This document shows, piece by piece, positions 45,220 through 57,659 of a DNA stretch of 64,000 nt. Position numbers and translations under genes: made by a program. Each line of letters starts with the position of its first letter. The first letter of the stretch is position 1. The notes below the pieces were generated by a model, which worked only from the letters and a program-made list of their open reading frames with translations, did no database searches and had not been told where the DNA came from. Source of the stretch: Anisus vortex (taxonomy: Eukaryota > Mollusca > Gastropoda > Planorbidae); NCBI GenBank assembly GCA_949126835.1, contig OX421499.1, positions 28,992,490-29,056,489 of the forward strand. Reading direction: 5' to 3'.

Positions 45220-47560
45220 GAATCAATCAATAATTGATCATGTGGATCCGATCTATCATGATAAAAAATATTTAATAATAGGTATCTGTTGAAGGTGTAT
45301 ACCCTCCCAGCCTTCGCCGAGATAAATTCATAGAGAAAGAGATAAATAGATCTATGTATTGACAGATGTATTGATAGACAGGCAGATCAAGAGATAGATA
45401 CATAGATAGATATAGTGATAGATAGATCGATTATTGATTTCTAGACGGACAGACAGACAGACAGAGACAACAAATAATATTAAGATATTTGATAGAAAGG
45501 AATACGGTAACGACAAAACCTTAGAAATTAAAGTAAAGCTATAGAGAAATAACGACACAATAATTCATTAATTATATTTTAAGATCTCATAAATAAATGT
45601 ATATAATGTATATGTATATGTATATGTATATGTTGTTTTCATTTAGTCTATTTAATTAAAATAGAAATGTAATCTTTAATCTATATATAATCTATATATT
45701 ATGCGTACATGTGTGTGTATTGGTTTTTGAATGTGTATTAATATGATGCTATCAAATGTATAATCAGATTATCTTTATTATTTTGATTGATGAAAAATAA
45801 GTACCTCGTTGCTGCGAACATATTTTTAATGAGATATTTGTTCCAGTAATTAGCTCCCCTGTTCTACTGTTTCTATTTTTATCGTTCTCCCCCTTTGGCA
45901 TGTCAATAATCTTGTCGACGCGTTGTCATGGTAACAAAGGGGACGCAACATTTCCGCTATCTTCATTTCCTTCTGATCAAGTCTGCTTGGACGCATTTTG
46001 ATAAGCATGGATGAGAGGGGGAGAAAAATGAAATAATATAAACGCTTGAGCGAACTTAAAGCATTTTTTGTTCTCTTCTACCTGTCAGTTTATTGAACGA
46101 GTTATTTCGTTGCATTGCGTTCTTACCTTGTCACAGCTTGACAGATGCTATGCAATGCTAGAGCTATCTTCACTCCAATATCGTTAAGTAATGTGACGGC
46201 TATTCAAACGGTTAGAGCCACGTGCATATAGCATGCATCTTTAATTGAGCGTGTACTAGGTCGCTTTCACCCAACCTACAACAACAATAGAAGATCTTAT
46301 TTTGGTTTTCAGTTTGTTTTTTCTTTTCAAATCCTAAATTGATTCACAAGTTGCGTCATTTATAAACGGCTTTTGTCTTAGTGTGTTTTCATTATGGACT
46401 GTTACCATAGAAGATTAATTTCTGCATTTTATATCTTTAAACTTCATAGGCCTACATATTGTCCTTTTTTCTCTTTTTTTTTATAAGCCAGTCAACTAGA
46501 TAGCCAGTGGCGTAGCTAGGTGAGGGGGAGGGGGGGGGTCCAAATTCGACAGTCCCCCCGGGCCCCTACTTGAGGGGGGCCCCCAAAGGTGTGCCCGAAC
46601 AGTTTTTTTCTCATGTCATAATGTCGAATGTCGAAATGCAGGGGCCCCTAAAGAGGCCAAGCCCCCCCCCCGGGCCCCCAAATCCCTTTCAACGGCATTG
46701 TAGATAGCCTATATTTGAGATTTGATTGCTGGATTTTGGTAATACATACATTGTTTAGATTGTGTGCAATCGGCCCCCTATCCACATCAGGCAGACAAAG
46801 TTCTATCATTTCTTAAAAACAACAGCTTCAAAACAAATTATTTTAAGATTTATCATCCTTCAACATTTTTATATCCTTACTGTTTAACTTTTATATTAAG
46901 TTGGTAAATACTACATTTATTTGCTCTCTTCTGTTTTGTTATGTAAAGTTTTGAGATTATCAATTAGTCTTAGAGAATTATAACCGTGTTCTTGAATAAA
47001 AAAATGTCTCATTGCATGTTTTTGTTGCTTAATGTCAAATGCGCTCTGAGCTTACATTATTTTCAGTTGGCAGCGTTATATAGCCTATATAATATATATA
47101 TAATATTTATTTTTATTATATTTTAAATCAATTACCGGTATATGTTAGTAAAATTATGCGTTATTATCGCTGGGTTAAATATATAAGCGTATGGTGTTTT
47201 GATAAAATTATCTAGTCTTCGTGTCTACGATTTTTATTGGAAGATCTATGCTAAATAATATAATCACAATGGCATAAGTCCAGCAGCTAATAATGTAGAA
47301 GTTTAAAAAGGACGTGTGCAACGCAGACGTTTGTATCAGAAGTGAGTAGTATAAAGAGTAGAAGCGTTGAGCAGTATTCCAAGTAAAAAAAATAGCAGTG
47401 AGTAAAACATTTTTGCGTGAGTATAAATAGATCTAGACTTGTTGCAATCTAAAATGTCATTTAATTAAGTCAATCTTGGTGGTCTAATCACGAACAACTA
47501 GAGACTGGAGAGGGGGTCAATTAGTCCGTCGAAAATTTTGTCTTTCCAGTTTGTCATCTA
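45220..47560. other. AT-rich non-coding region; unique stretch 45780-46300
   Basis: Tetranucleotide-like (GATA) tract at 45330-45470. 45780-46300 has more balanced composition and no repeat I can assign, with an RFX X-box-like palindrome at 45922-45935. 46505-46690 is a hAT-A-like left end (GTGGCGTAGCTAGG) with G/C tracts. The rest is unassigned. Confidence 0.45.
45922..45935. promoter_or_regulatory. Candidate RFX X-box
   Basis: GTTGTCATGGTAAC, an imperfect palindrome matching the X-box consensus GTNRCC-N(0-3)-RGYAAC except at one base. Motif only. Confidence 0.35.
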
Positions 47561-47562
47561 CA

Positions 47563-47835
47563 TCAAAGGTCGGTAACCTGTGGCACGCGTCCCAGACTTA
47601 GCATTTCAATCGCACACGAGAAAGACCCTCGCCCCGAACAAAGAGATTTTTTTTCCAATGCAAATCAAAACAATATACTTCATCATAATTAATGCCTGCT
47701 GGTTGTCAAACTTCACGAATCTCACTTTGCATTTCGACTGTTCAGGAAGTTGCGAAGATCCTACCATTTTACTTGTGCCATCTGTGATGGAATCTATTGC
47801 TAAGATAGTCAATTTTGTAGTTCCTCAAGCTTAAT
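47563..47835 (+). mobile_element. hAT-B left-end fragment
   Basis: 'aaaggtcggtaacctgtggc' then 'acgcgtcccagacttagc' resembles the hAT-B left terminus. The open frame here has no recognisable domain and is probably incidental. Confidence 0.4.
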
Positions 47836-47885
47836 TGATTTACAGTCAATTCAAGTTTTGCGCACTGTGTTTGCTGGCTTAGTCT

Positions 47886-48335
47886 TCAATAAATGCGTCA
47901 CTTCTGTACACATGGGCCTCAAAGACTGGCAAAGTGTGTAAACCGCCGATACATTCCCATTAAGAATACACCGGCGGGCGAACACACAGTCCCCGCAGCG
48001 GTTCCGAGACCCATTTCACTGCGGAGAGGCCACGGGGTCTCGGTGGGGAGGAAGCAATGGACGCTGCAACCCGTCTCGAGAACCACCCAGTGCTTGGATG
48101 ACTGTACCTATAGTATAGGATTTGTGCTACCGGGTGACAGTGCAGGTATACGGGCGAGCCACCACGATAATGATCTTTAGGGGAACCGCAGTGGGCAACC
48201 TAGCTGCGGAATCTTTACTGTTACACGGACCGCCACGCATTTGGCGTTTCGTGGGGTGGCTCCAGCCCGGACAGAGCTGAGCTTAAACCTATCAATACGC
48301 CCTGGACGCAAGTGCCCTTCGGGTTCCCGTTTTTT
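47886..48335 (+). repeat. Unclassified repeat R1, copy 2
   Basis: Same block order as 2556-2995: 'catgggcctcaaag', 'aagaatacaccggcgggc', 'gggaggaagcaatgg', 'gacagtgcaggtatacggg'. Longer at its 3' end ('cgtggggtggctccagcccg'). Confidence 0.6.
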
Positions 48336-48959
48336 ATGAGACCTTTTAACTAAATAAATGCGTTTTCAATTACCGGTATAATACCGGCTTAAGAAGGTTT
48401 TATTTTTAAATATCATTATTTCAAAAATATGACGTAAATTATATTAAAATACTGTCATGCGATGAAAATTAACATTCAAAGCTAAAATTTAAATCATTAG
48501 AAATCATTGGAAAAGGTTCAATAAGTGCAGAATTTTAAATTGAAGATGTCGATTGTCGAAAGTTAACCTATCTTAAATTGCTACATAGAGTCTAAGTAAA
48601 GCACAAGGCAGGCTGCGCAATGTTTCACTAGAGCCATGGAAAAACTATAAAAGCCTCAAATCTTGTTTACTTTGTGGGCGGACTTCTACGGACTAGTATC
48701 ATAGTTAAATAGCAAGATTTATTAAAACAAATTCCTTAAATTTTGGGTGGCAAAGAACAATTTTATTCAACCATGTCTCCATCATGGCTTTTATTTTCAT
48801 AGTTACAAGACAAAAGCCACGCTTATTGCAGATCATTATACATTAAAGATAGATGAGCTTTTTTTTAAAGTATATCGAAGCACACAAAGTTGTCTAAACA
48901 AAGGCAAGACTTTTAAATTCATGGATACATGTTTTCATACCGTCTATACATTGAACTGC

Positions 48960-49350
48960 CAGAGTGTGATTTGAAAAAAAAACTACAAAGTTTCCAAAAC
49001 ATGGCTGCGAAATTTATTCTGAACAATGACGAAAACTCATTAACCTGTATAAAAAACTGCACTGGCTACCTACGACACTTAGGATACAATTCAAAGTTCT
49101 GACTATGCTCTATAAAAGGCTTCATGGTCAATATCCACAGAACATGAGATCCATAGCCGAGCTACACACATCAGAGAGAAGAGGACCTCGTTCAAACAAA
49201 ATCCACCTACAGCTCAAGGTAGCAAGCGTATAAAGAGAAACTTTTTCAGCTCGATCCTACAGCGACACAGTTAAACAAGCCGACAATATAGACATTTTAA
49301 AAACAAAATTAAAAACACACTTTTTCGATTTATTTTAATAACATATATGT
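48960..49350 (+). pseudogene. LINE reverse-transcriptase C-terminal remnant, family L4
   Basis: Broken frames read KLQSFQNMAAKFILN, then YSDTVKQADNIDILKTKLKT and HFFDLF. This fits the LINE C-terminus 'QN.AARL...', 'AP..WN.LP', 'FK..LKTHLF'. Confidence 0.65.
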
Positions 49351-49359
49351 GGTATATGT

Positions 49360-51770
49360 AAAGCGCATTCGAAGACTTTGTTGTTATATAATAAATATGT
49401 TATTTGTAATTTGTACCGTATCAGGCCTGACTTGCTTAATCTTACTATTACCTAAAAAAAAGGTCTGAATCTTTTTTTGTTAAAGTGGAGGGATATTGAC
49501 GATTTTAAAATAAAGCAAGTTTAATTAAAAACATCAAATTAATGGGCATGAAAAAAAAATGTGACAATTTGGCGGTAAAGCTAGCAATGATAAAGGAATG
49601 TGAACTTTTATTTCTAACTGCTAGGAAATGTCGCTCTACTTTTAAATTTTGACTTTTAAGTTTTATAAGTTTTACAGATATTCCTTCTAGATAGAGGATT
49701 ATTTAGTCCACTAGGCCAAAAACACACGCAGGACGACAGGGAGCGACATTCCGGTAAACTAACCGCAAGGCCAGCCTAATGTATATATTTTATCTGACAT
49801 GAAAGCTGTTTTAAGCCCCAAAAGCGATCGCTTACACTTGACCACTCAAAAGTGACCAAATATAAAATATCTCACATTGATGATGATTATTACAAGATAT
49901 AATTTGTTTAGCATCACTAAAATCAAATGTGTAAACTTTTATTTAATTAAAGGAAGATAATTAACCCCTATACTTTCCGTTAATATTAACTTTAAAGTTT
50001 CTTTTTTTAAATTTATAAAATAATGAGGCTATACAATTTATAACTTTAACATGATCAAATTGTTAAAAGATATAAAAAAAGTATATAAATACTTTATAAC
50101 TAAACATTTCATATTTACACTCTTAAACATCAGATTAACTACCGAGTTTGTAAGATTACTAGTTCATTTATTCTTTCTATGATAATGGGATTCGCTTGTC
50201 CTTGTTTAACAATCAAAATATCGGTTTAAAGCCGAGATTGAAATTTATTCAGATCTTATATAAGTGGTTATTAGACTTAACTCTTAACAACCAAAGTAAT
50301 ATTGATTGACTTTTACCATAGATCTGAATGTTAAGTAATACACTTTTTAATTTGCTAAACAAAAAAATAAAGTATGATAATTACAAACATGTTATTTTTT
50401 TTATTAACAATCTTTGTCACTTTTTCTTACGTTTGAGATATTTTCATTGTGCATAGAAAGAAGCCTAGCTTTTGACTATGCCAAATAAGTCAGGAATGAA
50501 TGCTGGAATTTAACTTGAATTTAAAGCCATTTAAATTAAACTTATTTATTCTGTAGATTCATTTTTTATTAGGGCAGTTGTTTTTTTGTTGTGTTGAACA
50601 ATGTGGATCTTGCACATGGGACCGGGTATTAGTGCCTTATATGAATCGGGTTCCGGATTCCTGACAAAATCTGGGTTAGGTCTACCGGCGTATCCGATTC
50701 TCTGGTATCCAGTTCAGGAAGTCTTATGTGAATTTATTTTTTTTAATTATTGTAATATCTAACAGTTTTGTGTCGACTTTTGCAGAGTTTCTCTGTAAAA
50801 CACTCTAAACATCACAGACTGACTTTCATCTGCTCATCACATTAACATAAATAGCACGCATTCAATCTGTACCTAGAACTCGTGGTGGAAACACTCGTGA
50901 ATCTCCAGCAATAATTGATCTAATCGCATAACATTGTCTTTGATGATGCATCAAATGTTTGTTTCCTTTTTTTTTTTTTTGCAAATAAACGAATCGATTA
51001 CAAACAACCGCTCTAGCAAATTCTACATCGCCAACGCTGTCATAAAATTAGTTGTCCCCGAACAGAGCACAGATAGCTTGAGTTAGAATAAACGTTATCT
51101 AAATATCCTATCATAAACCTTTCGTTATCAATTAAATGTATAGCTTATAAGGAATTTAAAAAAACACACACACATTCAGATTCAATTTAAAATGTTCAAA
51201 TATTGTTTCCAAAAGTTTAAAATGAAAGTTGTAAAAAAAAGTTAAATACTCATCATCATCATCATCTAACACTCTGATCTAGAAACTTGTTTTAACGTTA
51301 AGAGTTGTCAACAGTTTTTTATTTTAACTTCAAAGGGACTCTAGCCAATCAACCGCGATCGTTGTTTTTCGAAAAACTAGCCTCTGACATGCAACGGAGA
51401 CTCCCATGAGAAGGCTAAATGAATCGCCAAATTTGTGTTTTTCAACCCAAAATTTTTCATAAGAGGCTATCTTTCATCTAACACAGTACTTAGTGCCAAG
51501 CTAAAAGTAAATCGCTAAAATCTCGCAATAGCGGAATGAAATAGAAAGCGTAATAATTCCTGGAGTAAGGCAGGCCAGTCTTATCTATCCGAATTTGTAG
51601 TACTGAAGTGGCGTTTAGGGAGGGCGCAAAGTAAATTTTCATAGGCCAATGACAAGGTCACAATGGGGGTGTGCGATAGTAGGTGTAAAACATGCACACA
51701 TAAAAATGACGTCAAAACTCCTAGGTGTCTAGAAATGCTGAAAATGGGACGTCCACTGTTTTAAGTCTGA
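49360..51770. other. AT-rich intergenic sequence with hAT-body fragment
   Basis: 49890-50260 ('aatttgtttagcatcactaa', 'aaaggaagataattaacccc') matches the shared hAT-B/hAT-C body without termini. The rest shows no gene or repeat that I can support. Confidence 0.4.
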
Positions 51771-51774
51771 GATT

Positions 51775-52080
51775 TTATTCCACAGGTGAGAGCCAATGAG
51801 ACTCGGAGGGGGAGAAAGAAATGTGCGCAACCATCCGTCTCGCCAAGTCCGGTGCCTGGATGACCAGGCCTATAGTCTAGTATGTGTGCTACCGGGCGAC
51901 AGTGCAGGTATACGACTAATACCGCCTTCTTAAGGATCCAAGGGGTATTATTCCGCAGGGGGGGCGTGTAGTGCACGTGCCTCATGCGGAGAGCGTACCC
52001 TACTGTATGGGACATGCCCGTATTGGTATCCTCCCTTTGACCGACTCCTTCCAACGAAGGCTGGTCTGTTTTTATAGACA
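51775..52080 (+). repeat. Unclassified repeat R1, copy 3 (partial)
   Basis: 'ccaagtccggtgcctggatg', 'gacagtgcaggtatacgac' and related blocks as in copies 1 and 2. It abuts a tetranucleotide microsatellite. Confidence 0.55.
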
Positions 52081-52087
52081 TTTTAAA

Positions 52088-52091
52088 ATGT

Positions 52092-52125
<34 letters not shown>

Positions 52126-52126
52126 G

Positions 52127-52160
<34 letters not shown>

Positions 52161-52263
52161 CATCTATCTATCTATCTGTCTGTCTATCTATCTATCTATC
52201 TATCCATCTATCTATCTATCTATCTATCTACCTATCTATCTATCTGTCTGTCTATCTATCTAC

Positions 52264-52297
<34 letters not shown>

Positions 52298-52340
52298 GTC
52301 TGTCTGTCTGTCTATCTATGTATCTATCTTATCTATTAAT
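52088..52340. repeat. (CTAT)n microsatellite
   Basis: CTAT units with CTGT and CCAT variants. The frames read YLSI repeats and are artefacts. Confidence 0.97.
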
Positions 52341-52344
52341 ATAA

Positions 52345-53830
52345 TATATTACCTATATGTCTTTCTATTAATCTATCTTTATGTATATTATTATATATAT
52401 AGTTTCTTTTAATATATCATTGTACATGTCAGTGGTATATGCCGTACTATATTTGTACCGGTATGTATTTCTTTCTATTTATCTGACAGTAGATCTATGT
52501 TAATTGATTTATTGAGCAGATCTAAAAGCATGAATAGGGAAGTTGTATACAACTCTTCCTTTATTTTATCTGCTAAAATTGGCAATTGCTAACGACTAGC
52601 AATCAATGCAACTAGATACAATTACGGTATATTAGATTGCACAGATAATGAACTATGCTCGTTTGAGTCTACCCAGTCTTCCTCTACCCAGCTCTGGTGG
52701 ATGGATGACTATAGTTGGGAGACTATATGCTACTGGGTATTGCCACATTATCCCATTGCATAGCGTGGACACGATAATCTGGTGAACGCTGTATTACCAA
52801 AGGCTAAAATTGTACAATTACTTATTAAAATAACCATATTATGAGAAATACAAGTTAAACTATTATCAACAAATCCTACTATAGTATTGTCTCCAATGAC
52901 CGCTGCCTTTAGTCAAAATAAAATGGCTGATGCCAAACTTCACTAATAGTGTCTGGTTTGCGCATTTCACAGTGGTATCTTATAGAACGAACGCAATCCA
53001 TTCTATTGACAAGTCTTAATGAGGCGTGAACTTTTGAACCCGAATGTTCGTGAACTCCCTGTTCTTTTTTTAAACTAATAACAAAAAAAGCATGCTTTTG
53101 ATGGTGTTTGACAATTGATTTCAACCTCGACGGCCAGTTCTAGTCTTTTAGAATTATACAAAGGATACAATGTTAGTTATGAGGAATCCGTTTTTAACAT
53201 CAAAAGTGAACAGGCGATAATTAATACTCAAGTGTTAGTCGCGTGACGTTAAATTTTTATTTGTTTACAAAATAAATGAGTCAAGAGTTGCGTTTTCTTG
53301 TTTATTGAAAAACAAAATGCGTAAATTCATAAAAACGAATAACAAAAATTCTTTTGCATTAGGCAATAAGTTTGATATTTTAAAAAGGTGATTATTCCCT
53401 TCTGACTTTCACAATACATTGTTTTGCTTTGTAAACATCTATTGGAAATGAAATAAATTTTAATCCCCAACAAATTTGAGTACAACCAGTAAAGTAGCAC
53501 ACAGACATTGTTTCGAAGAAAATGATCGAATAAGAACGGAAATGTTTTTGCACGTGACCTTTTATGCATGCATACACGTTAAGACTTGTCCATAGTGTGT
53601 TCGTAATTCGAAACACGATTTACAGGTTAAGTTCGAGCTTTATTACTTGTTCTTGTCGCTATGTCTGCTTCTACTACTTCTTCAGGAGGTTTCTGAAATG
53701 GCACTGAAAACGACCGCCATCGTGACTTTAATTGTCTTTAACTGCCATTCCAAGGCAAACTTTGGAATGTTCTAGGCCTAGTATTCATTCAGCAATTCTT
53801 TGCAACGGACTTTTTTTGTTCTATGCCTCT
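52345..53830. other. Intergenic sequence, mostly unassigned
   Basis: 52670-52800 contains a decayed SINE body ('gagtctacccagtctt', 'gtggacacgataatctggtga'). 52900-53770 has no repeat I can name and no coding exon. Confidence 0.4.
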
Positions 53831-53833
53831 ACT

Positions 53834-54265
53834 TGTTTTGTTCATGAAGTCTAGATCTTCGCCTACTACATGGTGCTCATGTGTGTTTTGTTCATGAAGT
53901 CTAGATCTTCGCCTACTACATGGTGCTCGTGTGTGTTTTGTTCAGGAAGTCTAGATCTAGGCCTACTACATGGTGCTCATGTGTGTTTTGTTCAGGAAGT
54001 CTAGATCTAGGCCTACTACATGGTGCTCATGTGTGTTTTGTTCAGGAAGTCTAGATCTAGGCCTACTACATGGTGCTCATGTGTGTTTTATTCAGGAAGT
54101 CTAGATCTAGGCCTACTACATGGTGCTCATGTGTGTTTTATTCAGGAAGTCTAGATCTACGCCTACTACATGGTGCTCATGTGTGTTTTATTCAGGAAGT
54201 CTAGATCTACGCCTACTACATGGTGCTCATGTGTGTTTTATTCGGGAAGTCTAGATCAAGGCCGC
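53834..54265. repeat. 50-bp tandem repeat, about 9 copies
   Basis: Unit contains GGAAGTCTAGATCTAGGCCT, ACTACATGGTGCTCATGTGT and GTTTTGTTCA. The early copies carry 'cttcgcc' and the middle copies 'ctaggcc'. Confidence 0.95.
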
Positions 54266-55345
54266 TATCTAGATATGTGGGTATTCTAGTATAAGATGAT
54301 ATCATCTGTTGTTTAAATCTAGTCGTTATATTTTCATTAAGATTTTACATAATGTACATTTTAAGTTATCCCGACTTAACATAGAAACCCATTAATTTAA
54401 TTACCTATAGCAGCCCGGGATGATGGAGAAATTATATGCCTTTGAATATAGGCTTACATATAATGAAAAAAAAATAGTGAAAGCTTTGTTTATTTTTTTT
54501 TCTCAGTCTCTTTCTAATATTTGATTCAATTATTGTATTTTTAGTTAGAATATAAATGCTTTATGTATTTTTACTTCTTTGCATTTCAACCTTTAGTTCA
54601 CCTAAGTGACTTGCATTTTAAAATAGTTATGGTTATAAGAAAAAGCCATTAGGAAGAAATGAAAAAAAGTTATTAGTAAAATATACTAAAAGAATCATTA
54701 TTCAATACAATAGCTGACTCCTAAATGATACTTTTCTTGTATGATAAATGGTATGATAGTGTGCGTGAATGTCTATTGTGCTTGGGTACAAATGGTTCTT
54801 TAATATTGTTTCAAATATGCCCAAAGACGGAATTTATGTAGTCAAGTCAAATTTCCATTTATTTGGATCAATAAACTATTCTTATCTTATCTTATAGTAA
54901 AGCACAAGCTGTTCGGGAAAGAGTTATAATAGACAAATTTCTCTTCCATTGATTTAGCTCTCTTTGAGATGATGATTTAATTGCTTCTGTGTATAATCAT
55001 CTATGCATTATTGATCAATGCAGTGAATACTCGTGTTTCTTCTGTTTTTATTCAATTGAGTTAAGCAATTTTTGTGGTTACCTCATACAACGCTCATTTT
55101 TTGGTGTTTTAGTAGAGAAATGGAATTTAATCTAATAAAAAAAAAAGAAAAAAGCGATCACAAAGGCATAGAACCATTGATCAACATAGAGAACCACTGG
55201 GCAGTGTATGAAACCATTGAGCTATGAATATATTCAATGAGTAATGAGCTATGCATAGAATTACTGAGCTATGTAAAGAACCACATGGGCTATGTTTAGA
55301 CACATTGAGCTATGCATAGAACCACAGACTAGCTAGGCCATGTAT
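54266..55345. other. AT-rich intergenic sequence
   Basis: 54840-54895 holds a LINE-tail-like segment ending (CTTAT)n. 55150-55320 has irregular 'gagctatg' / 'agaaccac' repeats. Nothing else recognised. Confidence 0.4.
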
Positions 55346-55347
55346 AG

Positions 55348-55536
55348 CAGCGGTCCGCAACCTAAGGCACGCAAAGCGATTTTCAATGGCGCGCCCAAGA
55401 CCACACGATAAGGCAAATCAACTGTTTCTGCATGAAATTCAGTGCTAGAATAGGATACTGCCTAGGCTGTTGGCACGCTGAATAAATTAGAAATCCTACT
55501 TTTGGTACACTAATATCAAAAGTTTGCCGACCCCTG
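55348..55536. mobile_element. Short hAT-B derivative
   Basis: Ends CAGCGGTCCGCAACCT and AGTTTGCCGACCCCTG, with an 8-bp flank ATGTATAG/ATGTATAT (one mismatch). At 189 bp it is an internally deleted, MITE-sized relative of the 1.4-kb hAT-B copies. Confidence 0.75.
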
Positions 55537-55892
55537 ATGTATATCAATGATATAATTAGATATCATTCTAGTATAGTAAAAACATAAAACAACATCTGAC
55601 TTATCCAAAAGTAAAAATTAAAAAAAAGAAAAGGCAATAGGCCTACATAGTTTCTTAGAAGACGAAAGTGTGCCTAATTTAATTTTAGAGTTCGTAGGTT
55701 TGTTTCTTTTAGCAAGAGGGTGACAAATTAAGCCATTAGCCAGGGTAAAGCATTTTTGCCATTAGCAAGAGAGTCGCGAATTCCTATTAAAGAACTGTTA
55801 ATAGACGTGGGGTAGAAGTTTAGAATAGAAATGTGCAGTTGTATATAGAACTACTACACCGAATCTTATTTCTTATCTTATATACCTGGCGG

Positions 55893-55979
55893 GCACACCA
55901 CGTCGTATCGACGTTTTTTCAACGTGTTTACCATTTCTCTACGTTTTTTACCAGTCGAAACGACATGGTGTGCCCGATG
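55893..55979. mobile_element. Short palindromic MITE-like element
   Basis: GGCGGGCACACCACGTCGTA is mirrored by GTCGAAACGACATGGTGTGC, with 'cgacgttttttcaacg' between. It could fold into a hairpin over nearly its full length. No related copy elsewhere in the window. Confidence 0.6.
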
Positions 55980-55984
55980 GGATA

Positions 55985-56290
55985 TTAAAGACGCTACATC
56001 TATAAAGAAGATTGTTGTCTCATACGCTCATACGCATCCATCTGAGTCTAGTCCTGCATTTTTTTAAAAATGATGTTAAGTTCCTGGTTTTCCTGGTTTG
56101 TTCGGGCAATGTAGCATTTCATATAAAAATTTCATATTATAATGGTCGTCAAAACACACAATTATAAAATATAACTTGCTCTGACGATTATCCGCGGTAT
56201 GAGTGTCACTTTCTTTTTTTTTTGGTTCGGGTTTTACATTTTATTAGAGTTTTGAGGGACTGGTTCAGGCAACTTATTCCATGACTCTTG
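55985..56290 (-). mobile_element. LINE L1 3' fragments
   Basis: 'taaagaagattgttgtctcatacgctcat' and 'ttcctggttttcctggtttgttcgggcaa' repeat the L1 tail. A second decayed piece sits at 56190-56290. Confidence 0.5.
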
Positions 56291-56292
56291 AA

Positions 56293-57261
56293 TAGGGATG
56301 TTAAAACCGGTCTGTTTTCAAAACCTGTTTTTGGTTCTATAAAACCGGTTTAAAACCGGATTTCGATCCCCCCCCCCCCCCCCCCCGCAATGTCACAAGT
56401 CACCGGCCAAAAAAAGACAAATGTGCGTACGGTAGTTTTGTAGGTGTATTTGAAAAATAGTTAAAACTTATTAAGTGTTCGCATGGCATTCAAGAGGTAG
56501 ATTTGTGTGAATACATTATGATTTTGTACAATTTACCATAACATTCTTTAGAACTAAAAAAAAAATATGGGCTTATTGATTAAAACCGATAATAGCTTTC
56601 AATAGTGATAATTTGTGCACCGTGGACTTAGACTTGTAAAATAATGTATTGAATAGGATCAAGTAGCTCCAATCAAAAGTCAAAAGAATGTGTATTTAAT
56701 GCTGCCGTTAATAATAAAGCACAGACGCGGTGTCTAGCCGAATCGTGCAAGGCCACAGGACAAAAAGAGTTTGCGTCTCTCCAATCTCCATTGCGTACAT
56801 CAAAGAGTCGTCGTCGGCATCCGTCCGTCTCGAGAGACGATGGTGTAGCTTCATGGGTGAGATATCCAACTGTACCGCCGAGAATGGCTGTGTAGGCCAA
56901 CCCGGGAGGGGCAGTCCCTGCCGCACTTGAGGCACATCAAAGAGTAGCGCACATCTAAAAGATGAGCCGACATTTGGTTTGATGTTGTTTTTATCGCAAG
57001 CCATAGTTGGTATTTGGAGAAAAAAAAAGAAACACAATATCTAAGACTAAATAGTGTTAGCAAGGCATTTCAAGAATTTTTTTGCGTGAATCCAACATTA
57101 TTTTTTTGAATATTTCCATCAGAACCAATAAAAAATAAAATATAAAGGGTGTGCTACTTGACAACCTTTCAACCAACAAACCGAAATCCGGTTTTAAAAT
57201 CAAAACTGGTTTTCAGATTTAAACCGGAATCCGGTATTCCGGTTTTCGTTTAACATCCCTA
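56293..57261. mobile_element. TAGGGATGTTAA-type DNA element, copy 2
   Basis: Ends TAGGGATGTTAAAACCGG and CCGGTTTTCGTTTAACATCC then CTA, flanked by CTCTTGAA/CTCTTAAA (7 of 8). It has multiple AAACCGG blocks and a poly-C tract at 56370-56386. It carries a LINE-type zinc-finger fragment (56690-57000). Confidence 0.75.
56690..57000 (-). pseudogene. Fragment with CxxC...SRxGLxxHxR zinc-finger (retroelement type)
   Basis: Minus-strand frame includes MCLKCGRDCPSRVGLHSHSR, a C2H2-like finger pattern common in the C-terminal part of invertebrate LINE ORFs. No start or upstream domain is seen; it lies inside the DNA element and is probably a captured or inserted fragment. Confidence 0.5.
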
Positions 57262-57449
57262 CTCTTAAAGTAAAAAGTTGAAGAATGAGACCTTAAAGGA
57301 ATTTGTCTTTGCAGTTTGTAGCGAATTTCATGATACTGGATCGAAATTAGGCTTTGTTTCGTTTTCAGGTTTACTGTCAGCTTAAATTGTCAATGTTTAA
57401 TTCAATTTGCATTACAAACAAAGCACTTGGTTGCATTACTCCTTTTAAC

Positions 57450-57589
57450 TGTCTCTCTCTTTCTCCATCTCTCTCTCTCCATCTCTTTCTCCATCTCCCT
57501 CTCTCTCTCTCTCTCTCTCTCCATCTCTCCATCTCTCTCTCCATCTCTCTCTCTCTCTCCATCTCTCTCTCTCTCTCTTTCTCCATCTA

Positions 57590-57620
<31 letters not shown>

Positions 57621-57622
57621 GT
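57450..57622. repeat. (CT)n-rich microsatellite
   Basis: CTCTCT with CCAT interruptions. Frames over it are artefacts. Confidence 0.95.
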
Positions 57623-57659
57623 GTTTCCTTACTTTCTTTTTCTATTCCTTTTTTTTATA

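Noticed and set aside
52088..52340. Long open frame of YLSI repeats
   Set aside because: Produced by the (CTAT)n microsatellite; the tetranucleotide gives a four-residue repeat in any frame.
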